DNA of 64,000 bases from Bacteroidota bacterium (GTDB taxonomy: Bacteria; Bacteroidota; Bacteroidia; Sphingobacteriales; Sphingobacteriaceae): NCBI GenBank assembly GCA_018828585.1, contig JAHJVW010000052.1, positions 1 to 64,000 on the forward strand, given 5' to 3'. The notes beneath the pieces are model-generated. The model was not told the origin of the DNA. It worked only from the letters and a program-made list of their open reading frames with translations, and did no database searches. Shown one piece after another: positions 36,666-45,640 of this stretch; positions within the stretch are counted from its first letter, which is position 1; each line of letters opens with the position of its first letter. The translations under genes were made by a program, and so were the position numbers.

Positions 36666-38114
36666 TTAACTATTTAAAACCCAAGTATCTTTACTTCCCC
36701 CGCCTTGTGAGGAATTTACCACTAGCGAACCTTCTTTTAACGCAACCCGAGTTAAGCCTCCTGGTACAATTTCAATTCCGGATGGACCAAATAACGCAAA
36801 TGGCCTTAAATCTATCCGTCGTGGTTGTAGTTTTCCATCAATATAACATGGTGCTGCAGAAAGACTAATAATTGGTTGAGCAATAAAAGATCTGGGATCT
36901 TCTAGAACCACTTTTTTATAATCTTCGATTTCTTGTTCTGTTGCTGCATTACCTATAATCATTCCGTAACCGCCAGATGCATTGGTTTTTTTGATCACCA
37001 TTTTATCTATATGATCAAAAACATGTTTTCTTTCAGATACGTCATCCATTTTGTAGGTGGGTACGTTCTTTAAAATAGGCTCTTCATTTAAATAATATTT
37101 AATCATATCTGGCACATAGATATAAATAGCTTTATCGTCAGCTACGCCATTACCTGGCGCATTTACTATCGCTACATGTCCCTTTCTATAGGCCGACATT
37201 AAGCCGGCAACGCCTAACATACTTCCTGCATGAAACACCAAAGGATCTAAATATTCGTCATCAACCCTACGATAGATGACATCGACCCTTTGTAAACCTT
37301 CTGTCGTTTTCATAAAAACACGATGGTTCTCTACAACCAAATCTCGTCCTTCTACCAGTTCGATTCCCATTAAACGAGCTAAGGTGGAATGCTCAAAATA
37401 TGCCGAGTTATAAATCCCCGGTGTAAGCATCACAATATTGGGATTAGAATTATGACGAGGGGAAAGTGCAGCTAAATTTTTATAAAGTAATTGTGGATAA
37501 TTAGTAACCGTTCTTACCGCATTTTGAGGTAATAAATCAGGGAAAATTCGTTTGGTGATTTCCCTATTCTCTAACATATAGGAAACCCCAGAAGGCGTCC
37601 TCAGATTATCTTCCAAAACATAGAATGTTCCATCTGCATCTCTGATAATATCAATTCCAGAAATATGAACAAAGATATCATGAGGTACTTTTAAATTATG
37701 CATTTCTCGCAAATAATGTTCGCAAGAGTAAATCATGTCAATCGGAACAATTTTATCTTTCAGGATAAATTGATTGGAATAAACATCATTTAGAAAATGA
37801 TTTAATGCTTTTAAACGCTGTTTGATTCCGCTCTCTATATATGCCCATTCAGCAGCAGTAATAATACGCGGTATGATATCAAATGGAAAAATTTTTTCTA
37901 TCCCTTCTTCACCAGAATATACAGTAAAAGTTACCCCTTGACTCATGAATAATCTTCGAGCCATCTCCTCTTTTTTAGATAATTCTTCGGCAGGATAGTT
38001 CTTTAAAAAATTATGTAGTTTTTGATAAGGAGGTCTGATCGTATTTCCAGAATACATTTCATCGTAAAAATCCTTACTCTCCGGATAGTTATTAAAAATT
38101 TCAGAAGCATCCAT
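36666..38114 (-). CDS. circularly permuted ATP-grasp family protein
   Basis: YVLEDNLRTPSGVSYMLENRE, VIKKTNASGGYGMIIG, RRIDLRPFALFG. Confidence 0.92.
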   Translation of the reverse strand: MDASEIFNNYPESKDFYDEMYSGNTIRPPYQKLHNFLKNYPAEELSKKEEMARRLFMSQGVTFTVYSGEEGIEKIFPFDIIPRIITAAEWAYIESGIKQRLKALNHFLNDVYSNQFILKDKIVPIDMIYSCEHYLREMHNLKVPHDIFVHISGIDIIRDADGTFYVLEDNLRTPSGVSYMLENREITKRIFPDLLPQNAVRTVTNYPQLLYKNLAALSPRHNSNPNIVMLTPGIYNSAYFEHSTLARLMGIELVEGRDLVVENHRVFMKTTEGLQRVDVIYRRVDDEYLDPLVFHAGSMLGVAGLMSAYRKGHVAIVNAPGNGVADDKAIYIYVPDMIKYYLNEEPILKNVPTYKMDDVSERKHVFDHIDKMVIKKTNASGGYGMIIGNAATEQEIEDYKKVVLEDPRSFIAQPIISLSAAPCYIDGKLQPRRIDLRPFALFGPSGIEIVPGGLTRVALKEGSLVVNSSQGGGSKDTWVLNS

Positions 38115-38430
38115 TTGAGAACATTGTTTATTGAGTGATTTTTAAATTTTTTTCATAAGTTATATAATATTTACTTAATAAGAAGCAAACATTTACTGTT
38201 TCTTTATATAATGCGTTAATTTATTTTAAATTATTCAATATAAGCCTAATTTATTTATTCCGTTAAATCAAAACAACGTACCGTTTAAACGGGCAAAGAT
38301 ATTAGAGTACACAATCGGGCTATATTTATGATGAAGATATATCTATGTGTGAAAAACTTCATGTTTTGGGAAAACCTTTAATATAAAAAGGTTAGAATCG
38401 AAAAGATTCAAAAAATTTCTATCTAAGAAA

Positions 38431-38468
38431 CGAGAAAAGCCTCTGGAAAATTCAAGAGGCTTTTCTCG
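38431..38468. terminator. bidirectional intrinsic terminator
   Basis: CGAGAAAAGCCTCT-ggaaaattca-AGAGGCTTTTCTCG. Confidence 0.8.
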
Positions 38469-38483
38469 TATTAAAATTTTTTC

Positions 38484-39332
38484 TTATTTCTTAGCTTGAT
38501 TAATCACCGCTTGGTTTAATCTTACATATTCATCATTATTACTTTCCTTAGCTAGTTTCGCTCCCTCGGTTGCTGTAGCTAAAGCTGCGGCTTTATCACC
38601 CATTTTTAATTGAATTCTTGCTTTCCACAATGTGTAATAAGTAGCCTTCATATCACTTTTCTCTAAAATATTAGCCCATTCTAAAGCTTTTGACAAATCT
38701 TTATCATGCTCATAGTAATATTGCATAGCTGCATAGTAAGGTTTCTTATCTCCTTGCATAGCTTTATCAATATTTGCCATTACTTGAGTATCCTCATCCA
38801 CAGTCATAGGAATTACTATTTCAGTTTTCTCCCATATCAAATTTAAGTTCATAGACTCTTCTTTTACATTGGTAAAAAGGATGGTAAAAGTCTCAATAGG
38901 AGCTTTAGTATTTATAGCTTTCACGCTAAATCTCAACAAATCATCAGCTTGCTTATAATCATAAGCACCCCATTGGTTGGCTGTCTTATTAATGATTACT
39001 GTCCATTCTTTTTCTCCTGGAATAGTGAACAAACCATATTTACCCGCTGGAACTAATTTTCCACCTAAAGAAACTTCATTAGAAAATTCTATTGTGGTAG
39101 CTTCATTTGCACCCGTTCTCCATACTGCTCCATAAGGTTCTAGACCACCAAAAATTTTACGCCCTTTGGTATTAGGGCGGCTATAAGTAACCGTAACTTT
39201 TCCTAATCCAAAATCCTGTACAATAGTTTGTCCCGAACTTGGCCTTGGTGTTATTGGGGCTTGCGCACTAACTGATTGGATACTGAATAATATTGCCGTC
39301 AAAAAGGCAAATGATTTAACAATTAACTTCAT
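38484..39332 (-). CDS. DUF2911 domain protein, secreted
   Basis: Signal peptide; VTYSRPNTKGRKIFGGLEPYGAVWRTGANEATTIEFSNEV ... GKYGLFTIPGEKEWTVIIN. Confidence 0.85.
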   Translation of the reverse strand: MKLIVKSFAFLTAILFSIQSVSAQAPITPRPSSGQTIVQDFGLGKVTVTYSRPNTKGRKIFGGLEPYGAVWRTGANEATTIEFSNEVSLGGKLVPAGKYGLFTIPGEKEWTVIINKTANQWGAYDYKQADDLLRFSVKAINTKAPIETFTILFTNVKEESMNLNLIWEKTEIVIPMTVDEDTQVMANIDKAMQGDKKPYYAAMQYYYEHDKDLSKALEWANILEKSDMKATYYTLWKARIQLKMGDKAAALATATEGAKLAKESNNDEYVRLNQAVINQAKK

Positions 39333-39429
39333 GATTTATAACTTTTTGATAAAAAAATTTCTATAAATATAAGTATAAAAAAACCCTGCCAATAATTCAG
39401 CAGAGTCTTAAACCTAAACTAACTAACAA

Positions 39430-39897
39430 TTAAACCATTATTAATGGTTTATCTTTAACTTCATTAATAGAAATGTGCTTAATTAATTCATCTTCTAATA
39501 AATTAATCCAAGCCTTTAAATAAATAATTACATCTTTTTTGAAGTTGTGTTTTAAATATCTTTTTTCCTTTGGTAAAATTTTTAATACTTCGGGATCTGA
39601 TAATCTTTCTAAGTGCGAGAGGTCTTCTCTGGTAAAACCAAAAGCTAACATTTCGTTAATAATATGGTCAATAGGAAGGCCACTTGTTGGGCAATAATCA
39701 ATTAATTGCTCATTCCAATCGCCGTGTCTTCGCATAGCGGATTTATGAATTTCTGCTTTATCTAAACTAGTAATCACTTGAGCCAAGTTGCCACAATTGC
39801 AGCTACCCATATGCCCCCATTGATAGGTACTACTTTTCTCTAACCGGGTAATGGTTTTTTGAATTGCGCCTATTACTTGAACTGAAGCTTTTGCCAT
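39430..39897 (-). CDS. conserved hypothetical protein
   Basis: 155 aa ORF with Cys motif MGSCNCGNLAQVIT; no family assigned. Confidence 0.6.
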   Translation of the reverse strand: MAKASVQVIGAIQKTITRLEKSSTYQWGHMGSCNCGNLAQVITSLDKAEIHKSAMRRHGDWNEQLIDYCPTSGLPIDHIINEMLAFGFTREDLSHLERLSDPEVLKILPKEKRYLKHNFKKDVIIYLKAWINLLEDELIKHISINEVKDKPLIMV

Positions 39898-39942
39898 ATA
39901 ATAATAACAATGAGTTTTTTAAAAAGTTTAGCTCTTAAATAA

Positions 39943-39976
39943 AAAAATCTCGATGCAAATTTGCATCGAGATTTTT
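39943..39976. terminator. intrinsic terminator downstream of the sigma/anti-sigma operon
   Basis: 34-bp perfect palindrome AAAAATCTCGATGCAAATTTGCATCGAGATTTTT. Confidence 0.85.
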
Positions 39977-39994
39977 ATCGTCGCTTAAAGAAGT

Positions 39995-40489
39995 TTAAGC
40001 TAATCTTTTTCTTAAATATTTATCCATCAGCATTAGAGCTGCAATGGTGTCAAACATTAAAAAACCATATAAAATAAAATTTTTAGATGCTGATGATAGA
40101 TTAATCTGACTTGTAAACTGATCTAAATTTAATTTTACTGGAAGCGTTGTAGATAATGACCAATCTATTCCTTTAAATACTATGGTCAAACATACCAAAA
40201 GCAGCACCCCAAACACGGCAGATATACCGTAGATAATTCTTTTATCAACCATGGCTTTCGCTGATAGTGGCTTGATCTGAAAAGCAACCTTATCCATCAC
40301 CTTGTTGGTGAAAGACATTGATGGCTCATCCAGCTCTATCAACTGAATATCCTTTTGAATAGCCAACAACTCCTGATATTTATCTTGATAAACAGGATCA
40401 TTAGCAATTAATTGCGAGATGGCCTCTTGCTCTTCTAAAGAGCTAAGACCATCTATATAATCCCAAATTCCTTCTTCTACCGTGTTCAT
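39995..40489 (-). CDS. anti-sigma factor-like single-pass membrane protein
   Basis: N-terminal DYIDGLSSLEEQEAISQLIANDPVYQDKYQEL pattern, TM segments; 4-nt overlap with the sigma gene. Confidence 0.75.
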   Translation of the reverse strand: MNTVEEGIWDYIDGLSSLEEQEAISQLIANDPVYQDKYQELLAIQKDIQLIELDEPSMSFTNKVMDKVAFQIKPLSAKAMVDKRIIYGISAVFGVLLLVCLTIVFKGIDWSLSTTLPVKLNLDQFTSQINLSSASKNFILYGFLMFDTIAALMLMDKYLRKRLA

Positions 40490-41064
40490 ATCAAATCTTT
40501 TACTTCTCCACCTAAAATAATTTCAAGTTGATTTTTCAACCTTTGTCTAGCCCTATGTAATTTAACCTTTATTGTATTTGCCTCCATTCCCATTATTTGG
40601 GATATTTCTTCTAATGATTGTTCTCCTAGATAAAACAGATTAATAATCGTAGCATCATCAGGTAATAAATTTTCTATCGCTTTATTAACGTAAAAGCTTC
40701 TTGATTTTCGTTCAACACTTAAATCATCTGCCAATCCGTAGCTTTCTAATTGAATAGCAGTTCCTTCATCATCTATAGAACTGACATCTAATCTCTTCTT
40801 ACGAAGATAAGTCATCGACGTGTTGTAAACAATAGTGTACAACCAAGTGCTAAATTTTGCTGTTCTTTGATAACTTGATAAAGAACGATAAGCTTTTACA
40901 AATGTATCTTGTGCTACTTCCTCAGCATCCTCGCGGCTACGAGTAAAACGCAAAGCTAAAGTAAAAACATAACGCTGATTCCTTTTCACCAATTCTGCAT
41001 AAGCCGATTGATTACCTGCCAGTACCGCATCTATAATTTCTATATCAGAATTCTTATTTTGCAT
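40486..41064 (-). CDS. ECF-type RNA polymerase sigma factor
   Basis: FTLALRFTRSREDAEEVAQDTFVKAYRSL, FSTWLYTIVYNTSMTYLRKKR, LGEQSLEEISQIMGMEANTIKVKLHRARQRLK; listed start 41067 is TTG, ATG at 41064 preferred. Confidence 0.94.
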   Translation of the reverse strand: MQNKNSDIEIIDAVLAGNQSAYAELVKRNQRYVFTLALRFTRSREDAEEVAQDTFVKAYRSLSSYQRTAKFSTWLYTIVYNTSMTYLRKKRLDVSSIDDEGTAIQLESYGLADDLSVERKSRSFYVNKAIENLLPDDATIINLFYLGEQSLEEISQIMGMEANTIKVKLHRARQRLKNQLEIILGGEVKDLI

Positions 41065-41073
41065 CAATGCCTT

Positions 41074-41106
41074 TATGACTACTACAGTTAGTTTTAGGTT
41101 ACACTA
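41074..41106 (-). promoter_or_regulatory. putative ECF promoter for the sigma operon
   Basis: Minus strand: TAGTGTAACCT (41106-41096) - N16 - GTCATA (41079-41074), 10 nt before the sigma ATG. Confidence 0.75.
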
Positions 41107-41249
41107 TTCTGCTAATTAAAGATAATTATTTTTTAGTCGTTGTTGATGGATGGAGTTTACGGTCTATCGCTTTTCAAAAAACAGTATACCATTAAGAAAA
41201 GATACCGTTTCAATCCTCAATAGAAAATCATTTCAAAAAAATTCTACTC

Positions 41250-41282
41250 TAGTGTAACCTGTTTAAAAATGAGGTAGTCATA
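41250..41282 (+). promoter_or_regulatory. putative ECF promoter for the DUF6249-like gene
   Basis: Plus strand: TAGTGTAACCT (41250-41260) - N16 - GTCATA (41277-41282); same boxes and spacing as the divergent copy. Confidence 0.75.
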
Positions 41283-41340
41283 GCTTACAAATCAGATGTA
41301 CTGATTACAAAAGATAGTTTAACAATTAAATTTTTATAAA

Positions 41341-41712
41341 ATGGATCAAAATAGCGTAGTTTTTAGTGTACCCATAGTAATGTTCATCTGTACCGCAGCG
41401 GTAATTTTTGGATTGAGGTACATGTCCAATAAGGAAAGAATGGCCATGATTGAAAAAGGCTTAGACCCTGGAGTTAAAAAAAGCCAACCACAACCTTATA
41501 CGGTATTAAAATGGGGTTTATTATTAATAGGTGCCGGCTTAGGACTATTCTTAGCCTTTACTTTAGACCATACCATATTTAAAGTAACGGCAGATGAGTG
41601 GGGAAATAACGATCGCAATGTGCCTATCTATTTCTCATTGATCTCCATCTTTGGGGGGTTGGGTTTATTTACTTCTTATCTTATCGAAAAGAAAGAAACC
41701 TTGAATAAATAG
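41341..41712 (+). CDS. DUF6249-like membrane protein
   Basis: FGLRYMSNKERMAMIEKGLDP pattern with three TM segments. Confidence 0.65.
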   Translation: MDQNSVVFSVPIVMFICTAAVIFGLRYMSNKERMAMIEKGLDPGVKKSQPQPYTVLKWGLLLIGAGLGLFLAFTLDHTIFKVTADEWGNNDRNVPIYFSLISIFGGLGLFTSYLIEKKETLNK

Positions 41713-41729
41713 TTTAGCGTAGAACTAAT

Positions 41730-41765
41730 AAAAAATGCTCCCCAAAACTAGAGGAGCATTTTTTA
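41730..41765. terminator. bidirectional terminator
   Basis: AAAAATGCTCC ... GGAGCATTTTTT between convergent genes. Confidence 0.8.
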
Positions 41766-42191
41766 TTTAATGACTGCCGAAACAACTGCAACAGTTAGCC
41801 GACTGATACAGGTCATTTTTCCTGCATCGTTATATAATTTAATATCCCAAATATGGGTTTTACCTCCAATATGAATGGGCGTACAAATTCCCGTAACCCA
41901 GCCTTCTTTGATAGGGCGTAAATGATTAGCATTCACTTCTAAACCCACACCCATGTTTCTCTCTGGGTTTAAAACCATATTACTAGCCACACTCCCTAAA
42001 GTTTCTGTTAATACGACAGAAGCACCACCATGTAAGATTCCAAATGGTTGATGCGTTCTTTCGTCAACGGGCATTCTTCCTTTAATGTAATCATCTCCAA
42101 TTTCAGTAAATTCAATACCTAATAGCGCACCGATATGATTTTTTGGTCTACCGTTTAGTTCTGCTAAATCGGGTTTAGAAAACCAGATCAT
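41763..42191 (-). CDS. hotdog-fold thioesterase (PaaI-like)
   Basis: GRMPVDERTHQPFGILHGGASVVLTETLGS. Confidence 0.92.
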   Translation of the reverse strand: MIWFSKPDLAELNGRPKNHIGALLGIEFTEIGDDYIKGRMPVDERTHQPFGILHGGASVVLTETLGSVASNMVLNPERNMGVGLEVNANHLRPIKEGWVTGICTPIHIGGKTHIWDIKLYNDAGKMTCISRLTVAVVSAVIK

Positions 42192-42709
42192 TTCTTTAAG
42201 TATTTTTCTTTTAGAATATTGAAATGATGCTCGATATGTCCGTAGATAATAAAAAGCAAGGCACCTGCAGAAACTACATTTCCATTTGCTGTTCCTTTCT
42301 TTCTCATATCATCGTCTGTTAAACATTTAAAGAAAAATAAATTTGCCTGACGTAACATCACCAATTCATCTACCAAATCTTCGTAAGAATATTTATCAAT
42401 ATCAGTGTTTGCAACAATTAAATCTTGGTCGTAACCTGGCAAATCAGTTTGATCATTTCTGGCAATACGCATTGCCCGGTAAGTCATTACTCTTTCTGTA
42501 TCAATTAAATGAGAAATCACCTGTTTCACTGTCCACTTACCATCTGCGTAAGCGTAATCATATTTCTTTTCAGGGATATCTGCTAAAAAATCGTCAATAG
42601 CATTTAGCTGTGATTTTAACCTTTTTAAAATCGGTTGATTTCCGGCTGAGGCTAATTGGATATATCCTTCGTAAAATGGATTGTATTCGTTAGTTAAGGG
42701 TTGGTACAT
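42188..42709 (-). CDS. DinB-family protein
   Basis: KWTVKQVISHLIDTERVMTYRAMRIAR ... HIEHHFNILKEKYL. Confidence 0.88.
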   Translation of the reverse strand: MYQPLTNEYNPFYEGYIQLASAGNQPILKRLKSQLNAIDDFLADIPEKKYDYAYADGKWTVKQVISHLIDTERVMTYRAMRIARNDQTDLPGYDQDLIVANTDIDKYSYEDLVDELVMLRQANLFFFKCLTDDDMRKKGTANGNVVSAGALLFIIYGHIEHHFNILKEKYLKK

Positions 42710-43898
42710 AATTCAAGCTACTTTTAATAATTATTCTGAAAGTGGTTCCTTTTCCAATTTCAGATTCTTTTACAAATATTTGTCCTCTATGATAATTTTC
42801 TATAATCCTTTTGGTAAGAGAAAGTCCTAAGCCCCAGCCCCTTTTACGCGTTGTAAATCCAGGCTGAAAAATAGCGTCAAATTTAGAACGAGGGATACCC
42901 TTACCAGAGTCGGTAATATCTACAAATATCTGCTCTTTCACAATATTTTCTTCAATATTGATAGAAATTTGACCTTCGCCTTCAATAGCATTCACTGCGT
43001 TTTTTAGAATATTCTCTATCACCCAATCAAACAATGGAATGTTTAAAAATGCTTCTTGATGTTCATCTCCACTGATGCTGAATTGTATTTTATCACTTAC
43101 TCTAACTTTAAAGTAATCTACATATTCGGTTACTACCTGATGAACAGAATGGCGAGTAAGAACTGGCTTTGAACCGATTTTGGAAAACCGATCTGCCACA
43201 ATTTCTAATCGCTTCACATCATTCTCCATCTGTAATATGAGGGGATCTTGCTCCGCATTAAACTTATCTTTCAATAATTCTGTCCAGGCCATTAATGATG
43301 AAATGGGTGTTCCCAATTGGTGCGCCGTTTCTTTGGCTAAGCCGACCCAAACCTGATTTTGCTCGGAACGCCGGGCCGAACTAAAGGAGTAGTAAGCAAT
43401 AAATAGAAAAGCTGCAATTACGGTTAGTTGAATATAGGGAAAGATCCTGAGCTGTGTGAGTAAATCACTATCTTTATAATAGACCTTGTAATAACTTGGT
43501 TTTCCTTCAAAGTCTATTAAAATGGGTTCATGTTGGGCTTTCATTCTCTTTAACTCTCGAAGAAAATATTTTGGGTCATATACTTTATCTGATTCTACTT
43601 TATAGTAAGTCTTAGTAGAATCTAGAGCAGTATACATCATAATAGAATCCTTTTCATTGGTGACAATTACGGAAACAGTTAAGCTATCTCTTACTGTAAA
43701 AAGATAGTTCATCATTTCATCGTTATCAGTATTGAAAAGCTTTTTAAAACTCTGGCTCCAAATCTCTGCTCGGGTACGCTCAGATTTTGAAATCCCTGTT
43801 ACCAAAAAATCGGTGTACCATAAGGATGATGAGGCAATAACTACTGCAAAAAAGAGCAAAAGATATTTCCAGCGGCGTTTTTTTTCGTAAGGATTCAT
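42690..43898 (-). CDS. sensor histidine kinase
   Basis: GLAKETAHQLGTPISSLMAWTELL, NILKNAVNAIEG, GLGLSLTKRIIENYH. Confidence 0.93.
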   Translation of the reverse strand: MNPYEKKRRWKYLLLFFAVVIASSSLWYTDFLVTGISKSERTRAEIWSQSFKKLFNTDNDEMMNYLFTVRDSLTVSVIVTNEKDSIMMYTALDSTKTYYKVESDKVYDPKYFLRELKRMKAQHEPILIDFEGKPSYYKVYYKDSDLLTQLRIFPYIQLTVIAAFLFIAYYSFSSARRSEQNQVWVGLAKETAHQLGTPISSLMAWTELLKDKFNAEQDPLILQMENDVKRLEIVADRFSKIGSKPVLTRHSVHQVVTEYVDYFKVRVSDKIQFSISGDEHQEAFLNIPLFDWVIENILKNAVNAIEGEGQISINIEENIVKEQIFVDITDSGKGIPRSKFDAIFQPGFTTRKRGWGLGLSLTKRIIENYHRGQIFVKESEIGKGTTFRIIIKSSLNYVPTLN

Positions 43899-43976
43899 AA
43901 AGAAAGCAAATTACAAAAAAACAGCAGCGAAATTAATCTACTGCTGTTAATATTTTGGAAACGTAAGAAATGAATT

Positions 43977-44882
43977 TTAATTTCCTCCTATAATCACTGG
44001 ATTTTTACCGCTTCCCATAATAATTACTTTAGCATTTGCCGAAGTTGCGATTGCTTGTTGTGCTTTTATAGCTTCGTACTGAAGTTGCTTATCAGATAAT
44101 CCGGTAGAAAGTATTTTTTGATAATCAGCAATACCTTGCGCCTCAATTCTTTTACGTTCTGCTTCTTGTTTTTCTTTCTGAAGTACAAATGTCATCTTTT
44201 GTGCGTCTTGTTCTGCATTAATTTTAGACTCAATACTTGCCTTCACTGATGCCGGGAGCGACACATTTCTAATCAACAATTGTTGCAATTGCAACCCTCT
44301 TTTAGCAAAACTTTTCTCTATAGTATTATAAATCTTATTTTGAAATTCATCTCTTTTAGTAGAATAAAGTGCTACTGCGTCATAAGAAACTGCATTGTCT
44401 CTTATGGCCGTTCTTGCCACTGGACGAACAATTTTATCTAAATAATCAGGACCAATTTCCTTTAAAATATTGGGTGCTTCGGAACTTTTAACATTAAAAA
44501 GTACCGAAAGATCAATCACCACTTCTAACCCATCAGCAGTTAAAATTCTGATGGCATCGTCTCCTTTTATAGCTCCTTCAGCATGATCAGCAGACATCGT
44601 ATAAGTTTGTGTCTTTACATCAAAACTGGTTACTTCTACCAGCGGATTTACAAAATTTAAACCACTGTAAAGCACAGTATTATCTACCTTACCAAATAAC
44701 GATTTAACGCCTACTTGCCCTGCTTCAATCGTTTTAAAACAAGAGGTTAACACCCCAATAACAATGATAACTGGTCCAACAATGTATAATAATTTACCAA
44801 CTTTTTCTGTTTGTGGCTGGCCCTGTTTATTGATCACAAAACCCAACACAAACGCAATAACACCAATTACAATAAACACCAT
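43977..44882 (-). CDS. SPFH/prohibitin-family protein
   Basis: CFKTIEAGQVGVKSLFGKV ... VRPVARTAIRDNAVSYDAVALYSTKRDEFQNKI. Confidence 0.92.
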   Translation of the reverse strand: MVFIVIGVIAFVLGFVINKQGQPQTEKVGKLLYIVGPVIIVIGVLTSCFKTIEAGQVGVKSLFGKVDNTVLYSGLNFVNPLVEVTSFDVKTQTYTMSADHAEGAIKGDDAIRILTADGLEVVIDLSVLFNVKSSEAPNILKEIGPDYLDKIVRPVARTAIRDNAVSYDAVALYSTKRDEFQNKIYNTIEKSFAKRGLQLQQLLIRNVSLPASVKASIESKINAEQDAQKMTFVLQKEKQEAERKRIEAQGIADYQKILSTGLSDKQLQYEAIKAQQAIATSANAKVIIMGSGKNPVIIGGN

Positions 44883-44902
44883 AGTTAATTTTCTTTAAAT
44901 AA

Positions 44903-45130
44903 TTATTTTTTCCTTTTATTCTTTTGTTTGACATTCATTTCGGCTTTTTGTTTCATTTCTTCCCGAACTGATTTTGTGTGTTTTATTTTATAGAACACAC
45001 TTAAGCCAAATGCTGAAGCGCATAAGATAGGTATAAAATAATTGCCGCCTTTATAGCCGTAGTAGCCTACAATGACAGATGCAAAAATCATTACATTAAG
45101 AATGGTACCGAAGACAACATGTTTTACCAT
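44903..45130 (-). CDS. small membrane protein
   Basis: 75 aa, two TM segments, basic C-terminus. Confidence 0.55.
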   Translation of the reverse strand: MVKHVVFGTILNVMIFASVIVGYYGYKGGNYFIPILCASAFGLSVFYKIKHTKSVREEMKQKAEMNVKQKNKRKK

Positions 45131-45135
45131 TACAA

Positions 45136-45453
45136 TTAATAAACTTGCATTTCAGGATCCATTTCTGCTTTCCAAGCCAAAATTCCACCTTTAAGATTAT
45201 ACAGATTGGTATAGCCTAAGGTTTGCTCTAATTGGTTTAATGCCGCTGCGCTTCTTGCGCCACTGCGACATTGCATGATTACAGGCTTATCTTTTGAGAT
45301 TTTATCCGCCTCAACCAAAATACCTGCTAATGGAATATTCTCTCCATTGAGGTTCGACATTTCATATTCAAAAGGCTCACGAACATCAATTAACTGAAAA
45401 TCCTTACCTTCTTCTTTCCATTGTTTCAATTCTGAAACTGTAACTTCTTTCAT
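45136..45453 (-). CDS. rhodanese-like protein
   Basis: MKEVTVSELKQWKEEGKDFQLIDVREPFEYEMSNL, VIMQCRSGARSAAAL; inner ATG preferred. Confidence 0.9.
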   Translation of the reverse strand: MKEVTVSELKQWKEEGKDFQLIDVREPFEYEMSNLNGENIPLAGILVEADKISKDKPVIMQCRSGARSAAALNQLEQTLGYTNLYNLKGGILAWKAEMDPEMQVY

Positions 45454-45640
45454 GCTGATATATTTTTTATCAAAGTTAAAAAATATAATGAGCTTGTGCA
45501 TCTCGTAAATTCTAAAGTGATCTCAGTGGCATTCAAATAGAAAATATTCAATGTAACATTTAAACAGGTATACAACTCTTACACAAATATGAATTATGAT
45601 TTATTTCCGTTCTTTATGGAATAATAATTGAATGCACTGA

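Noticed and set aside
45551-45577. TGTAACATTTAAACAGGTATACAAC upstream of the DUF4407 gene as a third ECF promoter
   Set aside because: Shares TGTAAC but lacks the CCT and the GTCATA box at the 16-nt spacing.
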